From NCBI GenBank assembly GCA_014191855.1, contig BJHF01000072.1:1-34685 (forward strand): a stretch of 34,685 nucleotides of DNA, given 5' to 3'. The position numbers were made by a program, and so were the translations under genes. This DNA comes from Deltaproteobacteria bacterium (GTDB lineage: Bacteria; Myxococcota_A; UBA796; SXON01). Below are positions 1 to 7,501 of the stretch, one piece after another; the stretch's first letter is position 1, and each line of letters begins with the position of its first letter. A model generated the notes under the pieces. It was not told the DNA's origin. It did not search any database and saw nothing but the letters and a program-made list of their open reading frames with translations.

Positions 1-49
1 CCGCGAAGGCCATGCCGACGAGACCCAAAAAACCGATGAGTTCGCTCAC
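1..49 (-). CDS. N-terminus of a membrane protein, cut by the window edge
   Basis: A GTG codon 36 nt after the fliI stop opens a frame reading MSELIGFLGLVGMAFA before the window ends. The 16 visible residues are hydrophobic and look like the start of a first transmembrane helix. They are loosely reminiscent of concentrative nucleoside transporters, but this is far too little for an assignment. It is co-directional with the flagellar genes. The usual partner fliJ is not recognisable at this position, since FliJ is a soluble coiled coil and would not begin this way. No strong ribosome binding site is visible. Confidence 0.35.
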   Translation of the reverse strand, partial: MSELIGFLGLVGMAFA

Positions 50-85
50 GAAGCACCCTGAGAGCGCGCCTTGTAACCCGATCGG

Positions 86-1399
86 CTACTTGAGGAGGGC
101 GTCCATGCTCGCGAGCGTCTGATCGAACGGCACGGCTTCGTCCACGGCCTGTCCGAGCCACGTGTGGATGCGGTCGATCCTGGCGATGGCGGCGTCGACT
201 TGGGGGCTCGAACCTGCCTTGTAGGCGCCGAGGCGCACCAACTCTTCGTTCTGTGCCCACGTGTTGAGGAGGGCCCGCACTTTGCGCGCCGACTCACGAT
301 GCGCCGGCTTGCTCACGGCGTCCATGACGCGCGAGATGCTCGGGAGTACGTCCACGGCCGGGAAACGTCCTTGACCAGCGATCTTTCGGCTCAGGACCAC
401 GTGCCCGTCCACGATGCCGCGCACCGCGTCGCCGACGGGATCCGCCTCGACGTCGTCGCCGTCTACGAGCACCGTGTACAGGCCCGTGATGCTGCCTTTC
501 TGGTCGCCGGGGCCGGCGCGCTCCAGCAGGCGGGGGAGCAGCGAGAAGCAGCTCGGGGTGTAGCCGCGGGTCGTCGGGGGCTCGCCAACCGCGAGGCCGA
601 TTTGGCGCTGGGCCATCGCGAGCCGGGTGACGCTGTCCATCATCAGCATCACGTCGCGGCCCTGATCGCGGAAGTGCTCGGCGACCGCAGTGGCGAGGAA
701 CGCGCCGCGAAGCTGAAGCACCGGCGCACGATCGCTGGTCACGACAACCACCACCGAGCGCCGCAAGCCCTCGGGCCCGAGCACATCCTCGATGAACTCG
801 CGCACTTCTCGGCCGCGTTCCCCGACCAGCGCGATGACGTTCACGTCGGCCGCGCTCCGTCGGGCGATCATGCCCATCAGCGTGCTTTTGCCGACGCCGG
901 AGCCCGCCATGAGCCCGACGCGTTGTCCTCGTCCAAAGGTCAACAAGCCGTCGATGACGCGCACGCCGGTGGGCAACGCCTGACGCACCAGCGAGCGGCC
1001 CATCGCTTCGGGCGGCGCTGCGTGGAGCGGCCGCGCCATGATCCCGGGGATCGGCCCCTTCCCGTCGAGCGGATTCCCGAAGCCGTCGATCACGCGCCCG
1101 CGAAGCGCATCGGAGACGAGCGCCATCGGCATCTCGCCGGTGCAGGTGACCCCCGCTCCGTGCTTCACGCCGTCGATCGAGGTGAACGGCATGAGCAGGG
1201 CGCGGCGGTCCCGGAAGCCGACGGTCTCCGCAGCGCCCACGCCGTCGATGGTCGCGACCTCGCCGATGCGCGCGCCGGGCAGGTCCGCCGTCACCAGCGT
1301 TCCTTGCACCGCGACAACGCGCCCGCGCCGGAGCTGCGTCGGCGCCTCCGCCCAGCGCTGCTCCAGGGCCCCGAGCCCAAGGATCGGGGAGGCGCTCAT
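86..1399 (-). CDS. fliI: Flagellar export ATPase FliI
   Basis: 437-residue ATPase of the flagellar type III export apparatus; it acts as a hexamer at the cytoplasmic face of the export gate and is related to the F1 beta subunit. Seen: Walker A GSGVGKST at about residues 166-173, Walker B MLMMDS, and the type III ATPase signature PPTTRGYTPSCFSLLPRL. Length is normal for the family (about 440). The start MSASPILGLG is chosen because its ATG overlaps the fliH stop as ATGA; upstream in-frame codons lie inside fliH. The overlap implies translational coupling to FliH, its regulator and stator. It is last in the visible operon. Confidence 0.96.
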   Translation of the reverse strand: MSASPILGLGALEQRWAEAPTQLRRGRVVAVQGTLVTADLPGARIGEVATIDGVGAAETVGFRDRRALLMPFTSIDGVKHGAGVTCTGEMPMALVSDALRGRVIDGFGNPLDGKGPIPGIMARPLHAAPPEAMGRSLVRQALPTGVRVIDGLLTFGRGQRVGLMAGSGVGKSTLMGMIARRSAADVNVIALVGERGREVREFIEDVLGPEGLRRSVVVVVTSDRAPVLQLRGAFLATAVAEHFRDQGRDVMLMMDSVTRLAMAQRQIGLAVGEPPTTRGYTPSCFSLLPRLLERAGPGDQKGSITGLYTVLVDGDDVEADPVGDAVRGIVDGHVVLSRKIAGQGRFPAVDVLPSISRVMDAVSKPAHRESARKVRALLNTWAQNEELVRLGAYKAGSSPQVDAAIARIDRIHTWLGQAVDEAVPFDQTLASMDALLK

Positions 1400-2208
1400 G
1401 CTGTGCGTTTCCAAGCCTGAACCTCGGCGAGCAACGAGCCCGCCGCGACGTCTACCGTCGCCTCGATCGTGCCGTGCTCGCCCTGCGCGATACATCCCGC
1501 ATGTATCGATGTATCACCGACCACCCGCACGTCGTCCCCCAGCACGCCAGTGAGGCGCTCCGCGTCCGCGGGGTTCACCCGCACCACGACGGCGCCGCCG
1601 CCAAGCCCGTCAACCGTGTGGCGGACGAGCGCTTCGAGCAGGCCCGGCTCGCCACGCAAGCTCTCGCCCGCGAGCCGCCGCGCGCCCAACAACAACATCG
1701 CGCCGACATGTTCGCGGACCTCGGCGACCATCGCCTCGCGCATCCGCACCAGCTCACCCGCGAGCTGGCCCAGGCGCTCATTGTTAGCCTTCGTCTTGGC
1801 CTTCTGCAGCTCAAGATCGGCGAGGATCTGCGCGTGTTCTTCGGCGCGGACCCGCTCCCGCTCCGCGAACGCGGCGATGGTGGCCTCGGCTTCCTGCATG
1901 GCAGCGTGAACCGCGAGTGGCTTCTCAGGTTGGGCCGTGGCCACTGGGGCTGGCGCCGCCTCCACCCTCGGCGCGATTTCCACCGCCGGTGCTCGCTCCA
2001 CCTTCGGCGCCGCCTCTCGGGCCACCGGGGCCGGGAACGCCGCTGCCGCGCGCACGTTGAACCCCGCCGTGAACGTCGCCGCGCGGGCGGGGGACATCGG
2101 CGCGAAGGCGCGCTCCGGGGTGCCCAGCGGGCTGCTGGGCACGAAGGCGCCGCGGGGGTTGAGGGGGCGGAAGGCGGTCACGTCAACTCCTGCGTTCCCA
2201 TCGGTCAC
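1396..2208 (-). CDS. fliH: Flagellar assembly protein FliH
   Basis: 270 residues, GTG start. FliH binds and regulates FliI and tethers it to the C-ring. The first ~110 residues are low-complexity and Ala/Pro-rich. Then comes a charged coiled coil (EERERVRAEEHAQILADL region) followed by the FliH/HrpE-like C-terminal domain (REHVGAMLLLGARRLAGE ... VVVRVNPADAERL). The stop overlaps the fliI start. Its start lies only 18 nt beyond a duplicated copy of the fliG stop, so fliG and fliH were probably adjacent before the ATPase gene was inserted between them. A rare-codon dyad lies inside this gene at 1488-1508. Confidence 0.9.
   Translation of the reverse strand: MTDGNAGVDVTAFRPLNPRGAFVPSSPLGTPERAFAPMSPARAATFTAGFNVRAAAAFPAPVAREAAPKVERAPAVEIAPRVEAAPAPVATAQPEKPLAVHAAMQEAEATIAAFAERERVRAEEHAQILADLELQKAKTKANNERLGQLAGELVRMREAMVAEVREHVGAMLLLGARRLAGESLRGEPGLLEALVRHTVDGLGGGAVVVRVNPADAERLTGVLGDDVRVVGDTSIHAGCIAQGEHGTIEATVDVAAGSLLAEVQAWKRTA
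1488..1508. repeat. Dyad CGATACA-N7-TGTATCG inside fliH
   Basis: Perfect 7-bp arms separated by 7 nt; a further half-site TGTATCA follows at 1510-1516. The codons used (ACA, ATA, TGT) are unusual for this GC-rich gene. It belongs to a family of similar dyads scattered in unrelated coding sequences here. Confidence 0.6.
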
Positions 2209-2218
2209 GGAGCGCCGA

Positions 2219-2260
2219 GGTTGAGCTCAGTTTTCGTCTTCGCCTGAAGTCGCGAGCACC
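2219..2260. repeat. Left copy of the 42-bp direct repeat (duplicate fliG 3' end)
   Basis: Matches 3493-3534 with one mismatch (T at 2239 against G at 3513). On the minus strand it encodes LVLATSGEDEN plus stop, the same C-terminus as FliG. It sits immediately upstream of fliH with 18 nt between the duplicated stop and the fliH GTG, which looks like the original fliG/fliH junction. It contains the 8-bp palindrome TGAGCTCA at 2222-2229. Confidence 0.9.
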
Positions 2261-2277
2261 AGCTCGCCACCAGAAAA

Positions 2278-2326
2278 CGGCAACGCAGTTGCCGATTTTG
2301 TATGAAAAACGGCAACAGCATTGCCG
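2278..2326. promoter_or_regulatory. Two 17-bp dyads upstream of the ATPase gene
   Basis: CGGCAACGCAGTTGCCG (2278-2294) and CGGCAACAGCATTGCCG (2310-2326) share the form CGGCAA-N5-TTGCCG with a 32-bp (three helical turns) period. The first is flanked by AAAA and ATTTT, so it could also act as a terminator hairpin on either strand. The second ends about 10 nt before a possible -10 box TACGCT (2336-2341), 5 nt from the ATG at 2347. The position suits a twin operator for autoregulation; the protein that binds is unknown. Confidence 0.5.
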
Positions 2327-2346
2327 AAACTCGGGTACGCTGGGCC

Positions 2347-3498
2347 ATGTTCTCGCGCACGCTTCGCCCGTTGGACCATAGCTTCTTCCTCTTTGGACCA
2401 AGGGGAACCGGAAAATCCACCTGGGTGGAGGCCGCGCTGCCCGGTGCGCTGCGCATCGATCTCCTCCGCGAGTCTACCTACCTTGAGCTGCTGGGCCACG
2501 CCGATCGTCTGGAGGCCATGGCCGATGGAGCCGGGGCGACCACCCTCGTGGTGGACGAGGTGCAGAGGCTGCCCTCGCTCTTGGACGAGGTCCACCGGCT
2601 CATCGAAGGTCGCGGTTTCCGCTTCGCGCTCACGGGCTCGAGCGCTCGGAAGCTGCGCCGCGCCGGGACGAATCTGCTCGCCGGTCGCGCTCGTACCCTC
2701 CAGATGCACCCGTTCACCCCAACCGAGCTCGGGGATGCGTTCCAGCTCCCGCATGCCGTCCGGTATGGGCTGCTCCCGACGGTCTGGACGGTGGAGGACC
2801 CGGAGCGTTACCTCGCGGCCTACGTCGGCACCTACCTGCGTGAGGAGCTGATGCAGGAGGCGCTCGTCCGGAACCTGGGTTCATTCAACCGGTTCCTGCA
2901 AACGGCCAGCTTGAGCCAGGGGCAGACGCTCAACGTGCAGGCGGTGGCAAGCGAGTGTGCAATTCCACGGAAAACGGCGGAGTCCCACTTCGGGTTGCTG
3001 GAGGATCTGTTGCTCGCGGTTCGCCTCCCCCAATTTCGTCGGCGTGCCGCCCGCGGGCTCACCGCGCACCCCAAGTTCTTTTACTTCGACGTTGGTGTTT
3101 TTCGCGCGCTTCGCCCTCGCGGGCCCCTGGACTCGGATGCCGAGATCGAAGGTGCGGCGCTCGAAACCCTGGTTTTCCAGGTGATGCGCGCTGAATGCGC
3201 CAACCGTGAGCTTGGCTATGAGCTGTTCTCCTGGCGCACGGCATCGGGAGCCGAAGTGGACCTGGTCGCGTACGGTCCCCGGGGGCTGCATGCTGTCGAG
3301 GTCAAGCGATCCTCCAGGTTCGCGGAGAAGGATCTGGCTTCGCTGCGCCTCTTCGCCGAGGACTACCCCGAGGGCCAGGGGCTGCTCCTCTATGGCGGAA
3401 CCCAGCGCTACCGGTTCGGGAACATCGACGTGGTGCCGATGGCCGAGGGGCTGGTAGGCCTGGGGGACCGGCTCGCAGGGTTGCCCGCCGCGGGTTGA
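2347..3498 (+). CDS. AAA ATPase with DUF4143-like domain, inserted in the flagellar operon
   Basis: 383 residues. N-terminal AAA_14-type ATPase: Walker A GPRGTGKST (residues 17-25), Walker B VVDE (about 68-71), sensor-like LTGSSARKL. The C-terminal half fits DUF4143, with a PD-(D/E)xK-like pair (AEVDLV ... AVEVKR). Members of this family are widespread, often multicopy and of unknown role. Start: an in-frame ATG at 2302 exists but lies within the dyads; ATG 2347 gives the usual N-terminus MFSRTLRPLDHSFFLFGPRG and follows a -10-like TACGCT. It opposes the flagellar operon, and its TGA lies in the palindrome TGAGCTCA of the direct repeat, so the duplicated target supplies its stop. Likely a mobile cassette. 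Confidence 0.88.
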   Translation: MFSRTLRPLDHSFFLFGPRGTGKSTWVEAALPGALRIDLLRESTYLELLGHADRLEAMADGAGATTLVVDEVQRLPSLLDEVHRLIEGRGFRFALTGSSARKLRRAGTNLLAGRARTLQMHPFTPTELGDAFQLPHAVRYGLLPTVWTVEDPERYLAAYVGTYLREELMQEALVRNLGSFNRFLQTASLSQGQTLNVQAVASECAIPRKTAESHFGLLEDLLLAVRLPQFRRRAARGLTAHPKFFYFDVGVFRALRPRGPLDSDAEIEGAALETLVFQVMRAECANRELGYELFSWRTASGAEVDLVAYGPRGLHAVEVKRSSRFAEKDLASLRLFAEDYPEGQGLLLYGGTQRYRFGNIDVVPMAEGLVGLGDRLAGLPAAG

Positions 3499-3534
3499 GC
3501 TCAGTTTTCGTCGTCGCCTGAAGTCGCGAGCACC
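3493..3534. repeat. Right copy of the 42-bp direct repeat (native fliG 3' end)
   Basis: The native end of fliG, encoding LVLATSGDDEN plus stop on the minus strand, duplicated at 2219-2260. TGAGCTCA (3496-3503) provides the ATPase stop on the plus strand and the fliG stop on the minus strand, only 2 nt apart. The distance between copies is 1274 bp, the apparent size of insert plus one repeat. Confidence 0.9.
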
Positions 3535-4553
3535 AACACGCCCTCGTCGTGGAGGCGCTGCGCCGCGGCGGTGACGTTCTCCTGCGCGGTGCGGAGCTGC
3601 GACTTGCGCGGGGTGCCGAGCATGTCCATTTCGTCCGAGAGGTCGGCGGCGGCGCGACTGGAGAGGTTCTTGAGGAACCGGCCGCGAAGCTCGGGGTTCG
3701 CGCCGCGGAGGGCGAGTACAAGATCGCCGCGCTCTACCACCCTGAGCAGGGCCTGGATGCCGCGATCGTCGAGGCAGATCAGGTCGTCGAACACCACCAT
3801 CAGGCGCTGCAGGCGATCGGAGAGCTCGTTGCCCTCGTCGCGCAGGCGCACCAGCACCGCCTGGTTCTTTTCCCGGGGCATGCGGCCGAGGATCCGCGCC
3901 GTGGTCTGGGCGCCGCCGATGGGCAGCGGATCGTCCTGATCTTCTAGGCTGCGGCGGATGGTGTCCTCCACGTCGTCCGCCAGCTCGCCGCTCACGCGCT
4001 CGGCGCGGGCCATGCGGATCGTCAGGTCGTACTGGGCTTCTTCACCAAGCGACTGCAACACGCGCGAGGCGTTCTCGGCGCCCATGCGGAGCAGGGCCAC
4101 GGCCTGAACCTGCGGGTGCTCTTCGCGGAGCACCGCCGCCACTGCGGCGGGCGAGCGGGTCTTGACAAATTCCTCGAAGTCCCCGCCGACGCGGCGGCGG
4201 ATCGCGCAGGCCACGACGTGCCGGCGGTCCTCGTCCACGAGCTCGGGCAGCACCGACTGGGCGAAGTCGCGGCCGGTGTAGGGCACTAGCGCCACGCTCT
4301 GCAACGACATGATGAAGTCGCCAACCACACCCTCGATCACCTGATCGGGCACGTGCTGAACGGCGGCGATGGCCATGCCGAGCTTCTTCACTTCGTCGTC
4401 GGAGAGCTTCCGCAGCACCTGACGGGCGGTGTCGCGCTCCAGGTACATCACCAGGATCGCCGCTTTTTCCAAACCGGAGAGCGCCGGCGCCACGGGTGTG
4501 GCCACGGGCGGGGCCTTCGACTCAACAACCTTCTTCATCGCGGTGGCGGCCAT
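3501..4553 (-). CDS. fliG: Flagellar motor switch protein FliG
   Basis: 350 residues. FliG forms the upper C-ring: its N-terminal domain binds FliF, the middle binds FliM, and the charged C-terminal domain takes torque from the stator. Seen: an N-terminal FliG domain (LSGLEKAAILVMYL), the EHPQ motif of the middle domain (REEHPQVQAVALL), and the C-terminal torque helix region (FLKNLSSRAAADLSDEMDML). The N-terminal ~25 residues are a Pro/Ala-rich extension. A strong Shine-Dalgarno AGGGAG lies 6 nt before the ATG, and the gene starts 11 nt after fliF. The last 11 codons are duplicated beyond the inserted ATPase gene. Confidence 0.96.
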   Translation of the reverse strand: MAATAMKKVVESKAPPVATPVAPALSGLEKAAILVMYLERDTARQVLRKLSDDEVKKLGMAIAAVQHVPDQVIEGVVGDFIMSLQSVALVPYTGRDFAQSVLPELVDEDRRHVVACAIRRRVGGDFEEFVKTRSPAAVAAVLREEHPQVQAVALLRMGAENASRVLQSLGEEAQYDLTIRMARAERVSGELADDVEDTIRRSLEDQDDPLPIGGAQTTARILGRMPREKNQAVLVRLRDEGNELSDRLQRLMVVFDDLICLDDRGIQALLRVVERGDLVLALRGANPELRGRFLKNLSSRAAADLSDEMDMLGTPRKSQLRTAQENVTAAAQRLHDEGVLVLATSGDDEN

Positions 4554-4564
4554 ACAATCTCCCT

Positions 4565-6226
4565 TTAGCTGCGGATCCAGCGACGGAGGACTTCCGTGCT
4601 GTGGTCGGTTTCGCGGAGCACCAGCTCGCTTACGTCTTCGGCGCTCACGTGTTTGAAGCCTTCAACCTGGCGGCGGAGGCGGGAGGCGAGGTCGATCACC
4701 TTGCCGTCCTCGTTGGTCTCTGCGCCGGCGGCGTGGCTGGCGTAGGTCGCCGCGCCGCGCGCCGCACCCGCGTCGGTCAACGGTGCGGAGACGCCGTCTT
4801 CGTCGGCTTCGCCCGCGCCCGTCGCTCCGGTTGCGCCGCTGCCCTTGCCGCTCACCTTCTTCAGGAGCGGGCGAACCAGCATGAAGAAGGTGAGAAGCAC
4901 GGCCACCAGGGCAACCGCGGAGGGGGCGAGGCGCTCCCAGGGGTAGCTGCTCACGGTGCCGGCGTCGCTCATCTGGGTCTCCGCGAAGGGCACGAAGCTC
5001 ACGGTCACGCTGTCCCCGCGCGTGTCGTCCATGCCAAGGGCGGTCTTCGCGCTCTTCTCGAGCTCGGCCCGCAGCGCCGCCTCGTCCATCTTGGCGTTGG
5101 CGGCCATGGTCACGATGGTCGCGTTGTCAATGAACACCGCCGCGCTCACCCGCTTGATCGCGCCGGCGGGCTTCACCGTCGTCACCTGGGTGGTGGTGTA
5201 CTGGTACTGGCTGTCGGTCTCTTCGCGCTTGCGGCTGGAGCCGCTGCTCGCAACGGTGCCGATGGCGGCCTGCGGCTGGTTGCTCGAAACCCCGGCTTCT
5301 CCACCGTTCGTCGCGGCGACCGGGGTCGCGTTCTGGTCGGTTTCGGAGCGCTCACGGAGCGGCGCCTGGCTGTCGGGGTCCACTTCGCTCGTGGTGGACT
5401 GCGAGGAGGTCGTATCGAGGTCCACGTGCACCGTGACGCGAACGTGCTCGGGCGAGCCGAGCACCGCAGCGAGGGCGGAGGTGACACTGGCGGCGAGGGC
5501 CTCGCTACGCTTGGTGGAGTCGTCGTTGCTCGAGGCGGTGTCGGCCGTGTGGTCGCCCGACCAGATCGCGCGGCCCGTGCCCTGGTCGAGCACCGTCACT
5601 TCCGCTTCCGTCATGCCGGCGACGGAGTGGGACACCAACTGGGCGATCGCCTTGCCGAGGTCGCGGGTGAGCGTCACGCCGGTGTCGGCCTTCACGGTCA
5701 CCGAGGCGCTGGCCCGGGCGTCGTCGCCGATGAAGCCGGTGCCGGCCTTCAGGTTGAGCAGCACCCGGCTCGCGGCCACGCCGTCGATGCCGTTGATCTG
5801 CATCACGAGCTCTTCTTGAAGCATCTTCTGCTTCTGGAGCTGCTCTTGGAACGGGGTGATCCAGGGGTCGAGCTGGTCCACCCCGGAGAGGCCGACGAGG
5901 CCGTGCTGACCCGCGCCGGCCTTGCGGGCGGCCTGCTCTTCCGAGCTAAGTACCTCGATTGTCTGCCCGTCGGCGCCGAGGCGCCAGTGCACGCCGGATA
6001 CGCTGAGGTTGTCGAGCACCGCGGTGCGGGTGTCGCCATCGCTGATGCGGGTCAGCGCCGTGTAGCTCGGCTGGCTCGCCCACCATCCCACGCTGCAGAG
6101 CACGATCACCGAGGCGGCCGTCGCGGCACCGAGCACTTTCCGACGCGAGCTGTCCAGCCCGTTCCAGAACTCGGTGACCTGAGTGCGAGCGTCCGACACC
6201 TGTGTTTCCTGCCTCAGGGGGTGCAT
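4565..6226 (-). CDS. fliF: Flagellar MS-ring protein FliF
   Basis: 553 residues. FliF builds the MS ring in the inner membrane, the platform for the C-ring and export gate. Seen: N-terminal transmembrane helix (VLGAATAASVIVLCSVGWW), ring-building domains (YTALTRISDGDTRTAVLDNL; the LGSPEHVRVTVHVDLD region), a second transmembrane helix near the C-terminus (SAVALVAVLLTFFMLVRPLL), and a C-terminal FliG-binding tail. The ATG at 6226 has a Shine-Dalgarno AGGGGTG at good spacing; a GTG nine codons in is an alternative. First gene of the operon. The upstream region to 6299 is short, and I see no clear sigma54 or sigma28 promoter in it. Confidence 0.96.
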   Translation of the reverse strand: MHPLRQETQVSDARTQVTEFWNGLDSSRRKVLGAATAASVIVLCSVGWWASQPSYTALTRISDGDTRTAVLDNLSVSGVHWRLGADGQTIEVLSSEEQAARKAGAGQHGLVGLSGVDQLDPWITPFQEQLQKQKMLQEELVMQINGIDGVAASRVLLNLKAGTGFIGDDARASASVTVKADTGVTLTRDLGKAIAQLVSHSVAGMTEAEVTVLDQGTGRAIWSGDHTADTASSNDDSTKRSEALAASVTSALAAVLGSPEHVRVTVHVDLDTTSSQSTTSEVDPDSQAPLRERSETDQNATPVAATNGGEAGVSSNQPQAAIGTVASSGSSRKREETDSQYQYTTTQVTTVKPAGAIKRVSAAVFIDNATIVTMAANAKMDEAALRAELEKSAKTALGMDDTRGDSVTVSFVPFAETQMSDAGTVSSYPWERLAPSAVALVAVLLTFFMLVRPLLKKVSGKGSGATGATGAGEADEDGVSAPLTDAGAARGAATYASHAAGAETNEDGKVIDLASRLRRQVEGFKHVSAEDVSELVLRETDHSTEVLRRWIRS

Positions 6227-6299
6227 CGGTCACCCCTGAGATTGCTTGAGTCGGTCGGACGATCTTTTTCCGCGATTCGCGACCGGCTATGGGGGGCGG

Positions 6300-6998
6300 A
6301 TGATGTGGCTCCTCCCGCTCGCCTGCGACCCCGGCACCGACTCCGGAACGAAAACACCGGTTGACACGGCCGATACGGCGCCGGCGCCCGACCCGTGCGA
6401 GGTCCCTGAGTGCTGCCTGGAGCACGAGGGCTACGTCCAGGCCTGCGGCGAGGCGTTCAGCAACGAGGCGCGATCCGGGCACTTCACGACCTCGGAGTCC
6501 TATGCGGGCGGTGCGAAGTGGACCTTTGCGCGGGATGACGGCGGTGAATCGACCCTTCTCGTGTATGGGGAGGGCGCTCCTGAGGACTACCTGATCGATC
6601 TGGCCGCGTACGGCACGGTCACGGTTCTCGACGCGGGCGGCTGCGAATGGGATGGGGAAGGCGCACAATCGGGCGCCTTCTTCATCGTGGGGGCGAACAG
6701 CGACCCGCTGGTGGTCGTCGGCTCCGGGCCGGCCTCCGGGTACGGGTTGGAGGTGGACTGGGACGTTTCGGGGGAGGCCTGCCTCGCGCGGCCGGGAGAG
6801 GGCTGCGTGGACGCCGTACAGAACATGCCGTTGATCGCGAGTTATGGGGGTGAAACGGTGTCGCTCTGGCAGGGGCAGGCCAGCGCCCTGGGCGGCAAGA
6901 TATTCCGGGTGGCGCTCGCGCAGCAGCCAGCGGCGGTCAGCGAATGTGACGACGCGACCGGCATCGGCATCAACTGGGTGTTCGGAACGGGCCTGTAG
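6300..6998 (+). CDS. Predicted lipoprotein of unknown function
   Basis: About 232 residues from the ATG at 6300 (ATG ATG). The N-terminus MMWLLPLACDPGTDSG gives a very short signal with lipobox LPLAC and Asp at +2, then a Thr/Asp/Pro-rich linker typical of surface lipoproteins in this lineage. Six Cys follow in the mature part. No domain is recognised. A start further upstream (6246) would add 18 non-hydrophobic residues and spoil the signal. Divergent from fliF; the next gene starts directly after its stop (TAG then GTG), so the two are probably co-transcribed. Confidence 0.7.
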   Translation: MMWLLPLACDPGTDSGTKTPVDTADTAPAPDPCEVPECCLEHEGYVQACGEAFSNEARSGHFTTSESYAGGAKWTFARDDGGESTLLVYGEGAPEDYLIDLAAYGTVTVLDAGGCEWDGEGAQSGAFFIVGANSDPLVVVGSGPASGYGLEVDWDVSGEACLARPGEGCVDAVQNMPLIASYGGETVSLWQGQASALGGKIFRVALAQQPAAVSECDDATGIGINWVFGTGL

Positions 6999-7448
6999 GT
7001 GGCGGAGGGGGAGCTGCTTCGGCCGGCGCGGCTCCCGCTGCGGGCGCGGGTGCTCGGCGGGATCGCGGTCGTGATCTGGATCGCGTCGGGCACGGCGTTG
7101 GTGCTCGATCTTATTGCCGGCCGTGCGCCCTGGGCCGCCGGCGGGTTCTTCTCGACGCTGAGCGTGAGCCTGGCGTGGGTGCTGGCCGACTCGCCGACGG
7201 GGTATCGCTTCGGCGGCGGGGTGCTGGAGGTTCGCACGCGCCTGCGAGTGATACATCGGCCGTGTATCAGCGTGGGTCACGTCGGTACCGTGGGCAAGGA
7301 TCGCTTCGCGATCAACGGGGGTTTTGGCTGGTTCGGGTGGTTCAGCCTGGAGGGGAAGATCGTGCGGGCGTGGGTGACCGACCCGGCGAGGGCGGTGCGG
7401 GTGGAGACGGGCGGGCGGGCGGTTTTGATCTCGCCGGCCCCACCGTAG
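6999..7448 (+). CDS. Small membrane protein with PH-like C-terminal region
   Basis: 149 residues, GTG start abutting the previous stop. Two transmembrane helices (about residues 18-40 and 45-62) are followed by a beta-rich segment (GVLEVRTRLRVIHRPCISVG ... FSLEGKIVRAWVTDPARAV) resembling bacterial PH-like domains, in which the segment ending DPARAV recalls the usual closing helix. Function unknown. A perfect dyad of the TGATACA family lies in the coding sequence at 7249-7269, encoding VIHRPCIS. Confidence 0.65.
   Translation: MAEGELLRPARLPLRARVLGGIAVVIWIASGTALVLDLIAGRAPWAAGGFFSTLSVSLAWVLADSPTGYRFGGGVLEVRTRLRVIHRPCISVGHVGTVGKDRFAINGGFGWFGWFSLEGKIVRAWVTDPARAVRVETGGRAVLISPAPP
7249..7269. repeat. 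Perfect dyad TGATACA-N7-TGTATCA inside a gene
   Basis: Both 7-bp arms are perfect. It encodes I-H-x-x-C-I with ATA CAT ... TGT ATC, the same residue pattern and rare codons as the dyad in fliH, although the two proteins are unrelated. Confidence 0.65.
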
Positions 7449-7481
7449 CGGCTCACAGTGGGCCAGCCGCCTCTGTGTCGG

Positions 7482-7501
7482 CCGGTCCCCCTGGCGACCG
7501 G
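7482..7501. terminator. Hairpin between convergent genes
   Basis: CCGGTC-N8-GACCGG forms a 6-bp GC stem in the 53-bp gap between convergent genes. There is no T-tract, so intrinsic termination is uncertain. Confidence 0.3.

Noticed and set aside
2302..2346. Upstream ATG (2302) as start of the ATPase gene
   Set aside because: It would place 15 codons over the dyad repeats; family N-termini begin close to the P-loop, matching ATG 2347.
4496..6364. 622-codon open frame opposite fliF
   Set aside because: Antisense shadow of fliF; His/Gly/Arg-rich composition.
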